Source: Liquidambar formosana (taxonomy: Eukaryota; Streptophyta; Magnoliopsida; Saxifragales; Altingiaceae). Taken from it: a stretch of DNA of 64,000 nucleotides. Positions 1 through 12,400 of this stretch are shown here, one piece after another. Below the pieces are notes generated by a model, which saw nothing but the letters and a program-made list of their open reading frames with translations, searched no databases and was not told the DNA's origin. Position 1 is the stretch's first letter. Each line of letters begins with the position of its first letter. The position numbers and the translations under genes are program-made. The DNA lies in contig JBBPBK010000058.1 in assembly GCA_039720395.1 (NCBI GenBank), forward strand, positions 278,501-342,500. The letters run 5' to 3'.

Positions 1-960
1 ATGCGTTAGAACATACAAGACGCTATGTTCTAAACATAAGGTGTCAAATCAGTCTTAAATTATCAATTTTACTCATTGTACCAACCCTGTGCTGGGTCAA
101 TGATGCTGTGGCAATGGCCCAAAGAAGCCAACAGAAGCATTGCCACAAAGATCTTTAGGTAAAGGTGCGTCAGAACGTATATTCCACTACGTCTCTGAAA
201 CACAGGGCACCGAAACTACCTAAAGGAAAATCTCAAGGCTTAGAGATGTGTTATAACATATAAAACGCTATGTTCTAAATATAGGGCATCAAACCAGTCT
301 TAAATTATCAATTCCACCCGTTGTACCAGCCCCCGTGCCTAGGACAATAATGCCATGGCAGTGGCCCAAAGAAGCCAACAGAAGCATTACCGCAGAGATC
401 TTTAGGTAAAGGTGCGTTAGAATGTATATTACGCAATGTCTCTAAAACACAGGGCACCGAAACTACGTAAGGGAAAATCTCCAGGCTTAGAGACACGTTA
501 GAACATATAAGGCGCTATGTTCTAAACACAAGGCGTCAAACCAATCTTAAATTATCAATTCCACCCATTGTACTAGTCCCTGTGATAGGATAATGATGCG
601 GTGGCAATGGCCCAAAGAAGCCAGCATAAGCATTGCCACGAAGATCTTTAGGTAAAGGTGCGTTAAAACGTATATTCCGCTACGTTTCTAAACATAGGGC
701 ATCAGAATTACCTAAGGGAAAAACTCAAGGCTTAGAGACGCATTAGAACATGCCATACACTATGTTCTAAATACAGGGCGTTATACCAGTATTAGGTTAT
801 CAACTTCATAAGAGGAGCTTGGAACGTATATTCTGCTACGTTTTTGAGACACAGGGCACTCAACTTATTCCAAGAAAAGTCTTAGGCTTAAAGACACGAT
901 AAGGCATATTGAATGACTACGTTCCTATACATAGGGTGTCAAACTAGCCTTAGATTCTTA
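1..960 (+). repeat. Tandem array of about 245 bp units rich in foldbacks (H LTR)
   Basis: Units begin near 3, 249, 496 and 740, with a shortened fifth near 897. Each carries the same landmarks in order: an inverted repeat TTAGAACATA / TATGTTCTAA around an 8 base loop, a CATTGCCAC foldback, then CTTTAGGTA pairing with TACCTAAAG about 60 bases later. One further unit lies alone at about 36310-36570 in the other H LTR. Upstream position in the LTR suggests U3. Open reading frames here are accidental. Confidence 0.8.
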
Positions 961-1049
961 GATGCGCTAGGACATGTAAACTACCATGAACCCAAACACG
1001 GGGCATCTAATCCATCTTCAATCACCACTTTCACCAAAGGAGATTCGGC

Positions 1050-1342
1050 AGCCCGTCTCTCTAAAAAAATCACATTTTTAGATTCAATACACTTTAATAT
1101 CCCAAAAGGACCTTCTAATTCAACTTCGGATCCCGACTCTAGAACCCGCCTGTTGGACCCATCTTCATTACAAACCAACTGGTGTGTCGTTTCACAAAAT
1201 GGACTGAGTTTTTGAACTCAGAGCACCAAAAATACCTTAAAAGACTTTCAAACTCGACCCCGATCCTAATTAGCATCAGTCTGGACAACAGTATAACAAA
1301 AAGTCCATAGCAGGTCCCAATTCACAGCCTGGATGCCAGCTC
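1050..1342 (+). repeat. Degenerate 130-180 bp repeats of the H LTR, left part
   Basis: Two diverged copies of a motif family (for example 'actgagtttttgaactcag' followed by a pyrimidine-rich 'ccttccaac'-like stretch) are visible. The same motifs resume at 25178-25680 beyond element A, which shows that A split a once continuous repeat region. Confidence 0.55.
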
Positions 1343-1347
1343 CTTAA

Positions 1348-2409
1348 TGTTAGGATTATGTCCTAGAGCCAATCATAGTGATGATTGTTTAGGGATTAGG
1401 AACAATCAATTGATTTCATTTACGCATGTCACATTTATTATTGATTTAATAAAAGGGCTTATTCTATTATGTTCATATGCATCATTTATATTTACATAAT
1501 ATGTCCATGGAGTTAGAGTTGAGAATATGAAATTACAAAGAGTTGTAATTTTGAGACTGTAGATATATCTCTATACTAAACTCCTAAAACATTCCTAGTT
1601 GAAGGTTCACTATGATGGACAGTAATGAACCATAGGACTAGCACTTGTTAGGTTGACTCTATAGGAGGATAGCTAGTCTCAAGCTATTTGTGTGGAGACA
1701 CTACAACCAACAAGTGGATGCCTATTATAAGAATAGGTACACTGAATGTGACCAAAGATATGAGATAAACCGAATGGAATTTTAACCTGCCTGTCAATCA
1801 GTTTCTCATTGTTATAGTGGTACAAGTAATTCTTAGACCTGAGACACCATGGTTGTCTTATGCATGTAGCTTTAGAAGTTTGATAACACTAAATGCAGAT
1901 CCTATTCAGGGGTCTATAAGGGTGTTCATTGGCCCTACTGCTATGTGTGTGAAGGCATGTGAGTGATCAACAAAGAATCTATCACTCTCAGGAAAAAGAG
2001 AGTGAATGTCCCATATAGCATTCATTGAATATAACTCATTAAATCCATGGGCCCATGGTAGAATGAATATGGAAAGGAGTTTCCATAAGTTCATCATTGA
2101 GTTAATATTAATGAATGAGTATAAAGTAATTGAATTAGGGACTTGACAGATTTCCATGTCCTATTAGTTCAATTGGACACATTGTGTTGATGGAAGGATG
2201 TAATTGTAACCTATAAACTATAACAGAAGGGTTCTTTGTAAATGACTATTCACCTCATTAAAGACCACACCATGTGCTGGGTGTTACTCATGGTTAGTAG
2301 AAGCCCTAATTGATATAAATGAGTTATAATCAATTAGGGAATTAAAAGGAGTTTCAATTAGACTCTTAATAGAAAGTGTTCCATTGTGCACAACTTGTGC
2401 TGTTCCTAC
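1348..2409 (+). repeat. Element A 5' LTR, left part
   Basis: It begins TGTTAGGATTATG and follows the 3' LTR of A (23474-25172) closely until CCTAC at 2405-2409, where element B is inserted. The LTR resumes at 14710. Confidence 0.93.
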
Positions 2410-3470
2410 TGTTAGGAATTGAACTAGGGAGGAAAACTACAAAGGCGGAATCAAAATTTTCCTACGATTCCCAAACCCATGAATCCGATTATGCATAATA
2501 CAAAAACATAAACCCTAACTACTAAGAGAGTTGGGATTACTTACAGTTGATTAATGTCTTCTCCTTTATGCTCCAAGCTTTGTCTTCTCCTTTTTACTCT
2601 AAGCTGTGTCTCCGGACAGCGGTGAATGAGCAGCCCAAGTGTGCTACCTCTAACGGTATCCACACCTAGCTTGAGCTTGAAGTCCTTTCCTTCTTCTTCC
2701 TTGTTGTTGCTAGAGGTGGAGAAGAGGGAGAGAGAGAGAGAGCCTCCCATGAATTTCGGCCAACACTTAGAGGAGTGAATGTGATGATGTCATCACATCA
2801 TAAGAGGCATTAAATGGCCTCCATATAGGGCTGGCCCTAGGAGGGATTCCAAACCCTAGAAGGTTTTGTGTAATTACTCTTAATTAGACAATAACCCCTC
2901 TAATTTATATCTTATACAACCTTGCTCCTTAAGAACAATTCTTTTATTCACTTATACCCTTTCTCTCATAGACATTCAAGCTCTCTTAGCATGATCAGTG
3001 TGTGACCTATTGGGTTCACATCATCAAGTAGTAGGTATAGCACATGTTGTGCACAATGGAACACTTTCCATTAAAGGGTCTAATTGGAACTCCTTTCAAT
3101 TCCCTAATTGATTATAACTCATTTATATCAATTAGGGCTTCTACTAAGCATGAGTAACACCTAGCATATGGCTTATAGTGTGGTCCTTAATGAGGTGAAT
3201 AGTCATTTACAAAGAACCCTTCTGTTATAGTTTATAGGTTACAATTCCATCCTTCCATCAACACAATGTCTCCAATTGAACTAATAGGATATGGAAGTCT
3301 GTTAAGTCCCTAGTTCAATTACTTTATACTCACTCATTAATATCAACTCAATGATGAACTTATGGAAACTCCTTTCCATATTCATTTTACTATGGGCCCA
3401 TGGATTTAATGAGTTATATTCAATGAATGCTGTATGAGACATTCACTCCCTTTTTCCTGAGAGTGATGGA
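2410..3470 (-). repeat. Element B 3' LTR, part 1
   Basis: This is the reverse complement of the copia LTR end, including the (CT)n tract (seen here as GA repeats near 2727-2742). It is broken at 3471 by a gypsy-type solo LTR and resumes at 6194. Confidence 0.92.
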
Positions 3471-6188
3471 TGTGATAACCCAAACACTTGCCACCCCTAA
3501 TAATCAATTGATTAGTATGATTATTATTATTATTGTTGTTGTCATAATTATAATTATTATTAATCACCAAAGCTTTAGGATATATATATAACAAAAATTA
3601 CTAACTTATTATATTAATAGGATTAATGATGTAATTAATCCTTAAGATGAGGTCATTGCTTACATGGGAGGGGATAGGTGGCTAAATTTTATGAATTGCT
3701 GAAAAATAAAATCAAAACAAAACAAAACCAACAAATCAGCCACGTTTGCTTGGAGAAAAAGAAAATAGATTGCTTGGGGACAAAGGGATAGAGAAGAATC
3801 TTCATAAATTAATGAGGGGAGACTTCCTTTGACTTGAGGGGGTATAAAAGGGCTAATTTCAGCTCATTTTCGTGCTATTTTTGGGCTGCTAAGAGAGTGT
3901 AACAAAAGAGAGAAATAGAGAGAAAGAAAGAAGGAGAAAGAAGGGAGCTCAAACCAAGAAGTTTCAAAACATTTTTCTACAAACCTGAGGTGAGATTTTT
4001 CATCTTTGAATGATATAGGATAGGTTCTAAAAGTTTCATGAGGATTAGTTGATGTTTGGATAATTTTTGGAGCTTCAAAGAAGCATCAATGGCTTCGCTC
4101 ATACTTTGTTTGATTGGTTCTCTATGCACAGTAAATGAAACTTTATGAAATTTTTACTATAGTTTTATGATACTATAGAGAAGTTTCTGTATAAATCTTA
4201 GGCTTTAATACCTTGTAGGTTGTGAGAAATAAATTAGACAACCCGAAACACAGATATGAAAATCTGTATGAATTCGTAACTTGTTTTATTTTTCTGATAT
4301 TTTTATAAGATTTTACATAAAAAACTAAGCAAAATGGGCTTTTGAATCATCGAAAAAGGTTGAGAAATGAATTAGTTATGAATTTTCAAAGTTTTGATTA
4401 AATGTGGGAAAAATTTCAGACAGCAGCTGGTTTTGTAGTTGCAATGGGGAAGAAGATGTGCAAGTTGGTTAGGTGTGGCAGGGTATACCATAAGCCACGT
4501 GGACCTTAGTGCAATTGGCCATGTGGGGCCCTCCTTAGGAGCTAAAAATATTTTTAAAAATCATATAAAAATACTAGAAACCTATATTTACAATTTTGTA
4601 ACCATTTGATTGTGATAACATGGGTTTCAAAAATTAGGATATTATAACCCTTTTATGTAGTTTGTTTTCAAACTTTGACTACCTTAAACAAAGTGTATTG
4701 AATTCCGATTAAGTTACCATTTGAAACATTAGATTTATATAAAAAAAATCTATATGAGGATATTGTAAGGCAAAATGAATATTTTTATTTTGAGCATTAT
4801 TTTATTCACTTGTAAAATGACTATTATACCCCTACGTACTAAAAATAGCTCAAATGGATTCCAAATTGAGTTCTGTTTGAATCTATGAGATATTGGTGAG
4901 AAGTAAAACACTTTAGGGACTTTTATTAACATTTCTATGATGTCATCATAGTCCTCATAATTCTTGTATTTGCAATATAGCCTCTAAGTTTATGAAAATT
5001 TCAAATTATCCCAAATTGAATATTTGGCATTAAGATTTATGTTGAGTAGTTTGATTAAGATTGTTAATGGTGGTAGAGCAGAATATGAATAATAATTCAT
5101 ATTCATAATTGGATATTGAAATATTATTGAGATTAATTAGTGTACGTGCATGATATTAGCATCCATATGTTGAGCAATATGATTATTAATGCGTGTACAA
5201 ACATGTATTAAGTTATTCAGTGATCTATTTATGTGAAGTTGAATGCTTATACTTGTGATTGAGATTAAGATGTTGAGATGAGAAACAAGTATGTATAAAT
5301 CTATTTTGTGACATGTTTATGTGAAGTTGCTTATACTTGTAACTGAGATTGAAATGTTGAGATGTTGAGATGAGACGACCAGGTTGAGAAAGCCCTGCAG
5401 TTAGTGCACTAATATGCTACTCCATTTTTGAGGGCAAGAGGCCAGTGGGGTAGTATACACACATAATAAGATGTGTGTGCTGTGGTCGTGGATAGTATAT
5501 CCTGTATGAGCAGACAGGTATGCTATGATTGTTTTTGCAGGTTGCAGCAGGCAACAGAGGCACAGGTAATGTGCAAATTGTATATACTTGAGTGGCATAA
5601 CTTTTGAGAAGTGCTATTAACATCATTGTAGTATGAGATGTTACAAAGATGCTGTTACATGTAAGATGAGTTGTTTTATACTAATGTTAAGCATAGATGT
5701 TGTTACATGTAAGATGAGTTGTTGTATACAAATTTTATATGCTTGAGTGGCATAAATTTTGAGAAATGCTATTAACATCATTGCAGTATGAGATGTTACA
5801 GAGATGCTGTTAAATGTAAGATGAGCTATTGTATACTAATGTTAAGCATTCATGGATGAATTATCTCACTGAGCCGTGGTTTGCTCACCCTTTTATTAAA
5901 AATTATTTTTCAAGATTTGGAAATTTGTGAGCTGTTGAGAAGAAATGAATAGAAGAGCATATTTTCCTGATTCGATAGTTGTTTAGTTTTGATAAGTTGA
6001 CATATGTGATGTAATATCAACAGTGATGCATTGTAATAATTATAATTTCGTATATGAGGTAATAAAGAAATTAATATTTATGTGAAGTAATATTTGTCAA
6101 CATGGTGTCTCTTAGAGAATGAATGGATAAGGTTTTGAGTTGTCACTACCTCACTAGGCTTTAGCAAGGCTATTTTTGGGGCGTGACA
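3471..6188 (+). mobile_element. Gypsy-type solo LTR, 2.7 kb, inside the 3' LTR of element B
   Basis: It starts TGTGATAACCC and ends GGGGCGTGACA, termini typical of plant Ty3/gypsy LTRs. The flanks are ATGGA at 3466-3470 and ATGGT at 6189-6193, a 5 bp duplication with one later change; the uninterrupted LTR elsewhere reads 'gatggattcc' here. A TATA box lies near 3843 (tataaaagggc) on the plus strand. There is no internal region, so it is the product of LTR-LTR recombination. It is unrelated to the LTRs at 32104, 36571, 38377 and 57690. Confidence 0.88.
5571..5850 (+). repeat. Tandem duplication of about 155 bp within the gypsy solo LTR
   Basis: The stretch from 5571 ('tatacttgagtggcat') is repeated from about 5726, with the same order of 'gctattaacatcatt' and 'taatgttaagcat' motifs. 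A shorter duplication of about 110 bp lies at 5220-5380. Confidence 0.7.
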
Positions 6189-6193
6189 ATGGT

Positions 6194-6823
6194 TTCCTTG
6201 TTGATCACTCACATGCCTTCACACACATAGCAGTAGGGCTAATGAACACCCTTACAGACCCCTGAATAGGATCTACACTTAGTGTTATCAAACTTCAAAA
6301 GCTACATGCATATGACAACCATGGTGTCTCAGGTCTAAGGATTACTTGTACCACTATAACAATGAGAAACTGATTGACAGGCAAGTTAAAACTCCATTCA
6401 GTTTATCTCGTATCTTTGGTTACATTCAGTGTACCTATTCTTATAATAGGCACCCACTTGTTGGTTGTAGTGTCTCCACACAAATAGCTTGAAACTAGCT
6501 ATCCTCCTATAGAGTCAACCTAACAAGTGCTAGTCCTATGGTTCATTACTGTCCATCATAGTGAACCTTCAACTAAGAATGTTTTAGGAGTTCAGTACAG
6601 AGATATATTTACAGTCTCAAAATTACTACACTTTGTAATTTCATATTCTCAACTCTAGCTCCATGGACATATTATGTAAATATAAATGATGCATATAAAC
6701 ACAATAGAATAAGCCCTTTTATTAAATCAATAATAAATGTGACATACATAAATGAAATCAATTAATTGTTCCTAATCCCTAAACAATCATCTCTATGATT
6801 GGCTCTAGGGCATAATCCTAACA
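6194..6823 (-). repeat. Element B 3' LTR, part 2
   Basis: It continues the LTR from 3470 and ends 'ataatcctaaca' at 6823, the reverse complement of the LTR start. The two parts together make about 1.69 kb, the same size as the other B LTR. Confidence 0.92.
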
Positions 6824-6834
6824 ATCTCCCACTT
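6824..6834 (-). other. Polypurine tract of element B
   Basis: On the minus strand it reads AAGTGGGAGAT directly before the LTR start, the usual copia plus-strand primer. The same tract is found in element A at 23463-23473. Confidence 0.85.
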
Positions 6835-7690
6835 GCACTATAGCCAATCCACCATGTATCTCATACCCATATCCTGTCGGTGGTGATCCAACACACTTGG
6901 GTCATAGCCTAAGTGAAGGGGTCTTCTTTATTTTCTGTTGTATTAAACTTCTATATGTATATGTCATCTCTTCCAATGATCTCTCTAATCACTTGGAATC
7001 ATCGCTTAAAGTTTGAACTTTTGATGAGACCGTGGATCCTTGTCTTGAGCAATAGCCCCATTGTTGTCACAAAAACAATAGTAAAGGCTTCTCAATGTCA
7101 GGAACCACTCCTAGTTCTGCAATGAACTTATTCATCCAAACATGTAGCAGTGCGCTTCAAATTTACAGTTCCACCATTTAAGGTGAGAACATACCTCGAT
7201 GTTGATCTCCCATTATCATCGTCAGATTAAAAATCTGAATCTGTTCTACCAACCATTTCTAAGTTTCTTTCTCCATAGACAAGGTATAGGTCTTTTAGTT
7301 CTTCTCAAGTACTTAAGGATAGCTTTGACTGCTTCCCAGTATACCTTATCTGGGTCTACCCGATATCTACTCGTAACATTTACAACAAAACTGATATCTG
7401 GTAATGTACACAGCATGGCATATGCTTTTAGACAACTTGATTTCATGTCTGACAGGAATTAGACTTCTCTTGAAATCATGTATTTTGAACCCATTCAAAA
7501 TCTTGTCTACATACATCCATTGGGAAAGACTTAGCATCCTTTAAGATCTATCTCTATAGACCTCTATTCCTAGAATATAGGATGCTCCTTCCTAAATCTT
7601 TTATGGAGAAACTCTGTGAAAAAATAATTTTTCACTTTTGACAACGTTTCTATATTATTCCCTAATAAGTAGAACTGCCATTCACTTATA
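6835..7690 (-). pseudogene. Element B: C-terminal RT and RNase H remnant
   Basis: Minus-strand translation gives recognisable copia pieces in several frames. At 7446-7246 there is AYAMLCTLPDIS followed by VKAILKYLRRTK, the region after the RT catalytic core that leads into RNase H. Nearer 6900 is the end of RNase H. The RT core upstream of this is missing: the sequence passes from the integrase tail straight into a piece equivalent to the 'LLIGNN' segment that follows the YVDD motif. Stops and frameshifts are frequent. The same junction is found in element A at 20940-22700 once its solo LTR is removed, so this deletion predates the two insertions. It cannot encode an active polymerase. Confidence 0.8.
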
Positions 7691-8490
7691 GGACCATAAA
7701 TTTGATCACACTCCCACTAACCCATTGTACAATCATGGTACAATAATGGGTTCTGTCTCAACAGGGACAGGGGTTGCATCAATGTTGGTTTGTGTCTCAT
7801 TAGACAACTCTTTGAGTTCTATTTTCCTATTATTGCCTCCTTCTTGAATAAATTCTTTTTTAAGAAGGATTGCAAACATACAAACAAAACACCTTTTGTT
7901 CATAAGGATAATAGACTTAGTATCCTAAACTCTATTTAGGATGATCCACAAACCTACGTTCAAGCTATCTTGATATCCAATTTTGGTTGCATCATATGTC
8001 TCTACATATTCAATACAATTCTATACCTTAACATGCTTAAGGCTTGGCGCTTTCCCTTTTCATATCTCATATGGGTTCTAAGGGGTAGCCTTGGTTTGAA
8101 CTCTGTCTCACAGGTACGTGGCAATTTCTAGGGCATATCCTAACAAGGATAATATTAGGTCATTATAACTTATCATGGATCGGACCATATCCAATAAGGT
8201 CCTCTTCCTCTTTTCTGACACACCATTTAGTTATGGTGTTCTAAGAGGTGTCCATTAGAATAGAATGCCTATTTGAACAAGTTGATCTGAAAGATCACCA
8301 GTTAAATATTCGCCTCCTCGATCCAATCGAGGAGCTTGATACTTTTACTAGTTTGTTTCTCTACTTCATATCTGAATTCTTTGAACTTTTCAAATGATTC
8401 AGATTTGTAATTCTTTAAGTATACATACCCGAACCTAGAATGAATCATCGGTAAAGGTTGTAAAGTAAGAGGAACCTCTTCATACATCAC
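7691..8490 (-). pseudogene. Element B: integrase core remnant
   Basis: At 8490-8302 the minus strand encodes FGYVYLKNYKSESFEKFKEF and VEKQTSKSIKLL. This is the copia integrase core just before its second catalytic Asp; the following SDRGGEY-like motif is out of frame and damaged. Downstream toward 7691 are degenerate pieces of the integrase C-terminal half, including a TPQLNGV-like stretch. The zinc-finger part of integrase, the GAG-pre region and the protease that should lie between gag and here are absent; only about 70 bases separate the two. Element A has the same arrangement. Confidence 0.8.
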
Positions 8491-8561
8491 TATGTATATT
8501 TTGTTCTATTAAGATTAATTAGCATTCAATTTAGAACTATCATGCTCTATGCAACTAACAT

Positions 8562-9436
8562 TTAGTTTAGAATATGATCCATACCTTCCAAAGGTCGGTT
8601 CTTTAGAGTATCCAGATACTCCCGGCAGTTACGTTTCCAGTGCTCATCCTTGCCATAGTGGAAACAGGTTCCTTTGGCCTTGTCGGTATTACCTTTCTTG
8701 ATGCCTCCCTTCGGCTTTAAGTTCTTCTTCTTCTTCCCTTGGGTACTCTTACCCTTGCCTTTTCCCTTACCCTTGGGCTTAGGTTTGGCTTTGGAAGTAG
8801 AAGCTCCATCAAATGCAAGCAAAGAACTTTTCCCTTTCTTCATCGTCTCCTCAGTCATCTTGAGCAAATTGTATAGCCCAGGGAGAGTGGGCTCAAGCTT
8901 ATTCATATAAAAATTCATAATGAACGGCCCAAATGAATCAGGAAGGGACTGCAGAATAATGTCTAAACACATATCAGCTTTAATGATCACATCAAGCTTC
9001 TCAAGCTACTCGATATGGTTGATTATCTTCAAGGTGTGATCAGTCACGGATGAACCCTCGTTCATCCTTGCCTTGAATAGATCCTTGACAATATTATATT
9101 TAGCGGTCCTACTTTGCTCCCCATACAACTCTTGTAAGTGGAGAAAGATGTCGGGAGCGCTACTCATGGACTCATGTTGCTTCTGAAGCTCAGGGCTTAT
9201 GGATGCCATCATATAGCATCTTGCCTTTAGGTTGTCGTCCAGTGCGCTTCTAATAAGCGTCTTTCTCCTGCTAAGTTGCAAGTCTCAGCAGGAGCCTTAG
9301 GAAGTGGGCCATCAAGTGTGTAGGTAATCTTTTCGGAATTTTAAACGTTTTTCAAATTCCTTAGCCAATCAAGATAATTAGGTCCAGTCAAATGGTTGGT
9401 GTCCAAAATTTTGGATAGTGGGTTGAGGTGAGCTAT
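8562..9436 (-). pseudogene. Element B gag (copia, UBN2-type) with CCHC knuckle, broken
   Basis: Gag packages the element RNA into virus-like particles. The minus-strand frame holds the UBN2-like capsid region (SPELQKQHESMSSAPDIFLH, then LPDSFGPFIMNF and NKLEPTLPGL), a Lys/Gly/Pro-rich basic stretch, and a C-terminal zinc knuckle CFHYGKDEHWKRNC. The knuckle is complete here, unlike in element A where a stop interrupts it. The expected start codon reads ATA at 9436 instead of the ATG seen in A, a frameshift lies near 9290, and one in-frame stop falls near 9006. It is therefore a pseudogene, though better preserved than A's copy. The plus-strand frame at 8674-8910 is only its antisense shadow. 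Confidence 0.88.
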
Positions 9437-12400
9437 TTCTATGAACTACATATGAAAATCAAATAGAGAATTAGATTTCATTTTTAATCCATAATGATCG
9501 GGTCTTTAATCATATGGTACCTCTCACTATTTTATCAAATTCCATACACCCTCTAATGGAATTCGGGAATCTTATTCCTAATGGGGATTGAGGTCCCACT
9601 GTGACCTAGAAGCCTCACATTATAGTTTCTTGACTTCTAACCCACAATAAGAAGACAACTCCTTGTCTATTACTTCATAAGCAAGTTCCAATCATTTTGC
9701 CTCAAGGGTACATACTCCTCACATTATAGTTTCTTGGAATACTTCCCTAGTTAAGTTAAACCCATCATTCACACAGGTATGTTTCGCCAAATATATACCT
9801 CACGTTATAGTTTCTTGGTATATACTGGTTTAGGCACCCCATGATATCTCTATATGTGATAGTTTCAAGTAATGTCTTTAATATGGGTAGCTCATACATG
9901 TCTACAGCCAGGTACCCACATTAAGGGACGTTAGATGATCCTATAATGATGGAAGGCAATGAAGAATCCATTCCCTAATGTATTCTTCATTTCCAACTTA
10001 ATATTAAAAAGGGAGGGGTTTTAAGGGTCTCATCAAATGAACTAATCTAACATACATCTCATGCATTTAAATAAGAAATATATAACAACATTATATATAT
10101 GTAATCCACTTATCGATATTAGTCCCTATAAGGTGACATATAACGATCTTTGGATTTGGAGCTATCTCTATTAATCTCATTAAAAGCTCCCACTATGATG
10201 ATTATGGACTTTAAGAGGATTCAATCCAAGCCAATGAATTGAATCCTAGGCCTAAGGTGGGTGTAGGTGATCGTAAAACATTCATTTGAAGCATAGCATG
10301 CACTCTTGAAAATCTTGTCCAAGCTTTCAAGTCCTTCAATCTCCTCCATTAGCTTCATGGTCTCCACCATAGGCTGATTGGGCTCCACCATGCTCCTTTA
10401 GGTCCACCATGCTCCTTAGTGTACTCTCGATTACATAACATTTACATAATTTAAAGAAAGGAATATAAGGGGAATATGGGGTACATAAGAGAATGATAGA
10501 GAGAGAGAGAAGAAGGTGGCATGCAAGCCCCAAATAAATAATACATCACCAAAAATTAACAACTCTTGAAAAATTAATACAACCCATTCATAAGACGGCC
10601 AATCACAATTGGTTTAAAGGGGTATAGTCCATAATCATCATCCATCCATAACCATACAATCATATTGCACAATAAAGGAAATAACTGTAAGCAATAAACA
10701 TATGGGCATTTATGGTAACTCTATTGATTGGTTTTCATTAATCTCATTAATGTGTCCTAATCTTATTAGGAGATGCATAAGTTCCAGAATTAATTAAGTC
10801 TTAACATTTAAGACATTTAATTTCAATTAATCAAATCAATTGAAACATTTAAAGTCACCTAATTAAACTCTAATATCAAATATTAGGATCTTTTTAATTA
10901 AACAAAACAATTTTATTTAATTAAAATAAAATTTCCAGATTTTAATTTAATCCTAAATTGTGTTTTAAACCATTTAAAACAATATAAAATTAATCATCAT
11001 TAATTAAATAATCAATTTCGGAATTAAATAAAATCATTTTATTAATTAATTAGTGCATTAGGGTTTCCTAAAACCCTAAACCCTAAATGCATTAACTCTA
11101 AACCCTAAGTGTAACCCTAATGCATTAAATGCCTTATGATTGGTCAATTAATGACCAATCATTTAAACCCTAGGTTTATATGGTATTAATGATTAGGATT
11201 AGGGTTTAATTAATGCCACCTAGGATATTAATTACACCTAATTAATATGCACTAATTAGGGTTTCTAAAACCCTAAACCTTAAACCTATTAAATGCCAAT
11301 GATTAATTACTAAACCATTAATGATCATGATTGGTCATTAATGACCAATCATTTAACGCTAGGTTAGACCCATTAATTACTAGGTTTAGTTATTAATTAA
11401 TGCATTAATAGAATTAGGGTTTAATTAATACGAATTAGGGTTTCCTAAACCCTAAACCCTAGACATCATAAATGCAATTAATTATACCCTAATGATTAAT
11501 AACCATGATTGGTCAATTAATGACCAATCATTAAACATTTTAATTAAGGTAATTAATAGTCAGTTAGGGTTTTTAATTAATGCAATTAATGAATTAGGGT
11601 TAAATCATTAATGGGAATTAGGGTTTCCTAAGAAAACCCTAAGGCTGCCGCCACCTATAGTGGGCTGCCAATGACTTAGCAAGGCTGCCATGGCTTGGCC
11701 AGGCCATGGGAGGCCAAGGCCAGCAAAGGGGGACTCAAGCCAGGGTGTGGGCCAAGCCCATGGACACGTGTGGGGTGGCTAAGAGGGCTGTCTTCTTCAA
11801 AGAACATTAGGGTTTCAAGAACCCAATGCTGACACCACCATGGGAGGACCTCCAAGGTCACAAAAGTTTCTAAAACTTAATCAATTCGACTCCACCAACA
11901 AAACCAGCTTTTGTATCATGTCCCTATATGAATTACTAAGCTAATTGAAGTGGTTTGGATGATCAAATCATCCCCAATTGTTCTAAACAATTCAAGAACA
12001 GTAGGCTGTCCAGAATTTGACAGCATACTAGTCCCTTGTCACAAATTGATTTAAAACCCAGCAAGATAATTAATTCAGGCTACCAAATTATTTTTCCTAG
12101 CATCCTACATGTCTTAGGAAACTAATAAAATTGGTTTCATGCAATTTGGAGTTCCCTAGCTCAAGATATGAACAAAACTCCATTGATGACTTTTTGCAGA
12201 AAAACAGCCTGCTGTGTTCTTCCAAGAAATCAAGCTTTTTGATTCTTTATGCATCAAGACTCTTTTGAAAATTATAGAATATGATCTAGACATCATATAT
12301 CATCATCCTATAATGATTATTCATCAATTTTACAGAAGTTTCATAACAATACAGTAGCAAGAACCATAGGGTTCTAAAACCCAGATTCAAACATGGTGGT

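Noticed and set aside
8674..8910. Hydrophobic 78-codon frames opposite both copia gag genes (also 19734-19970)
   Set aside because: They are antisense shadows of the Lys/Gly/Pro-rich gag stretch; AAG/AAA codons read as Leu/Phe on the other strand.
11040..11640. Interstitial telomere array
   Set aside because: The AAACCCTAA motifs are scattered with irregular spacing and do not form a tandem (TTTAGGG)n array.
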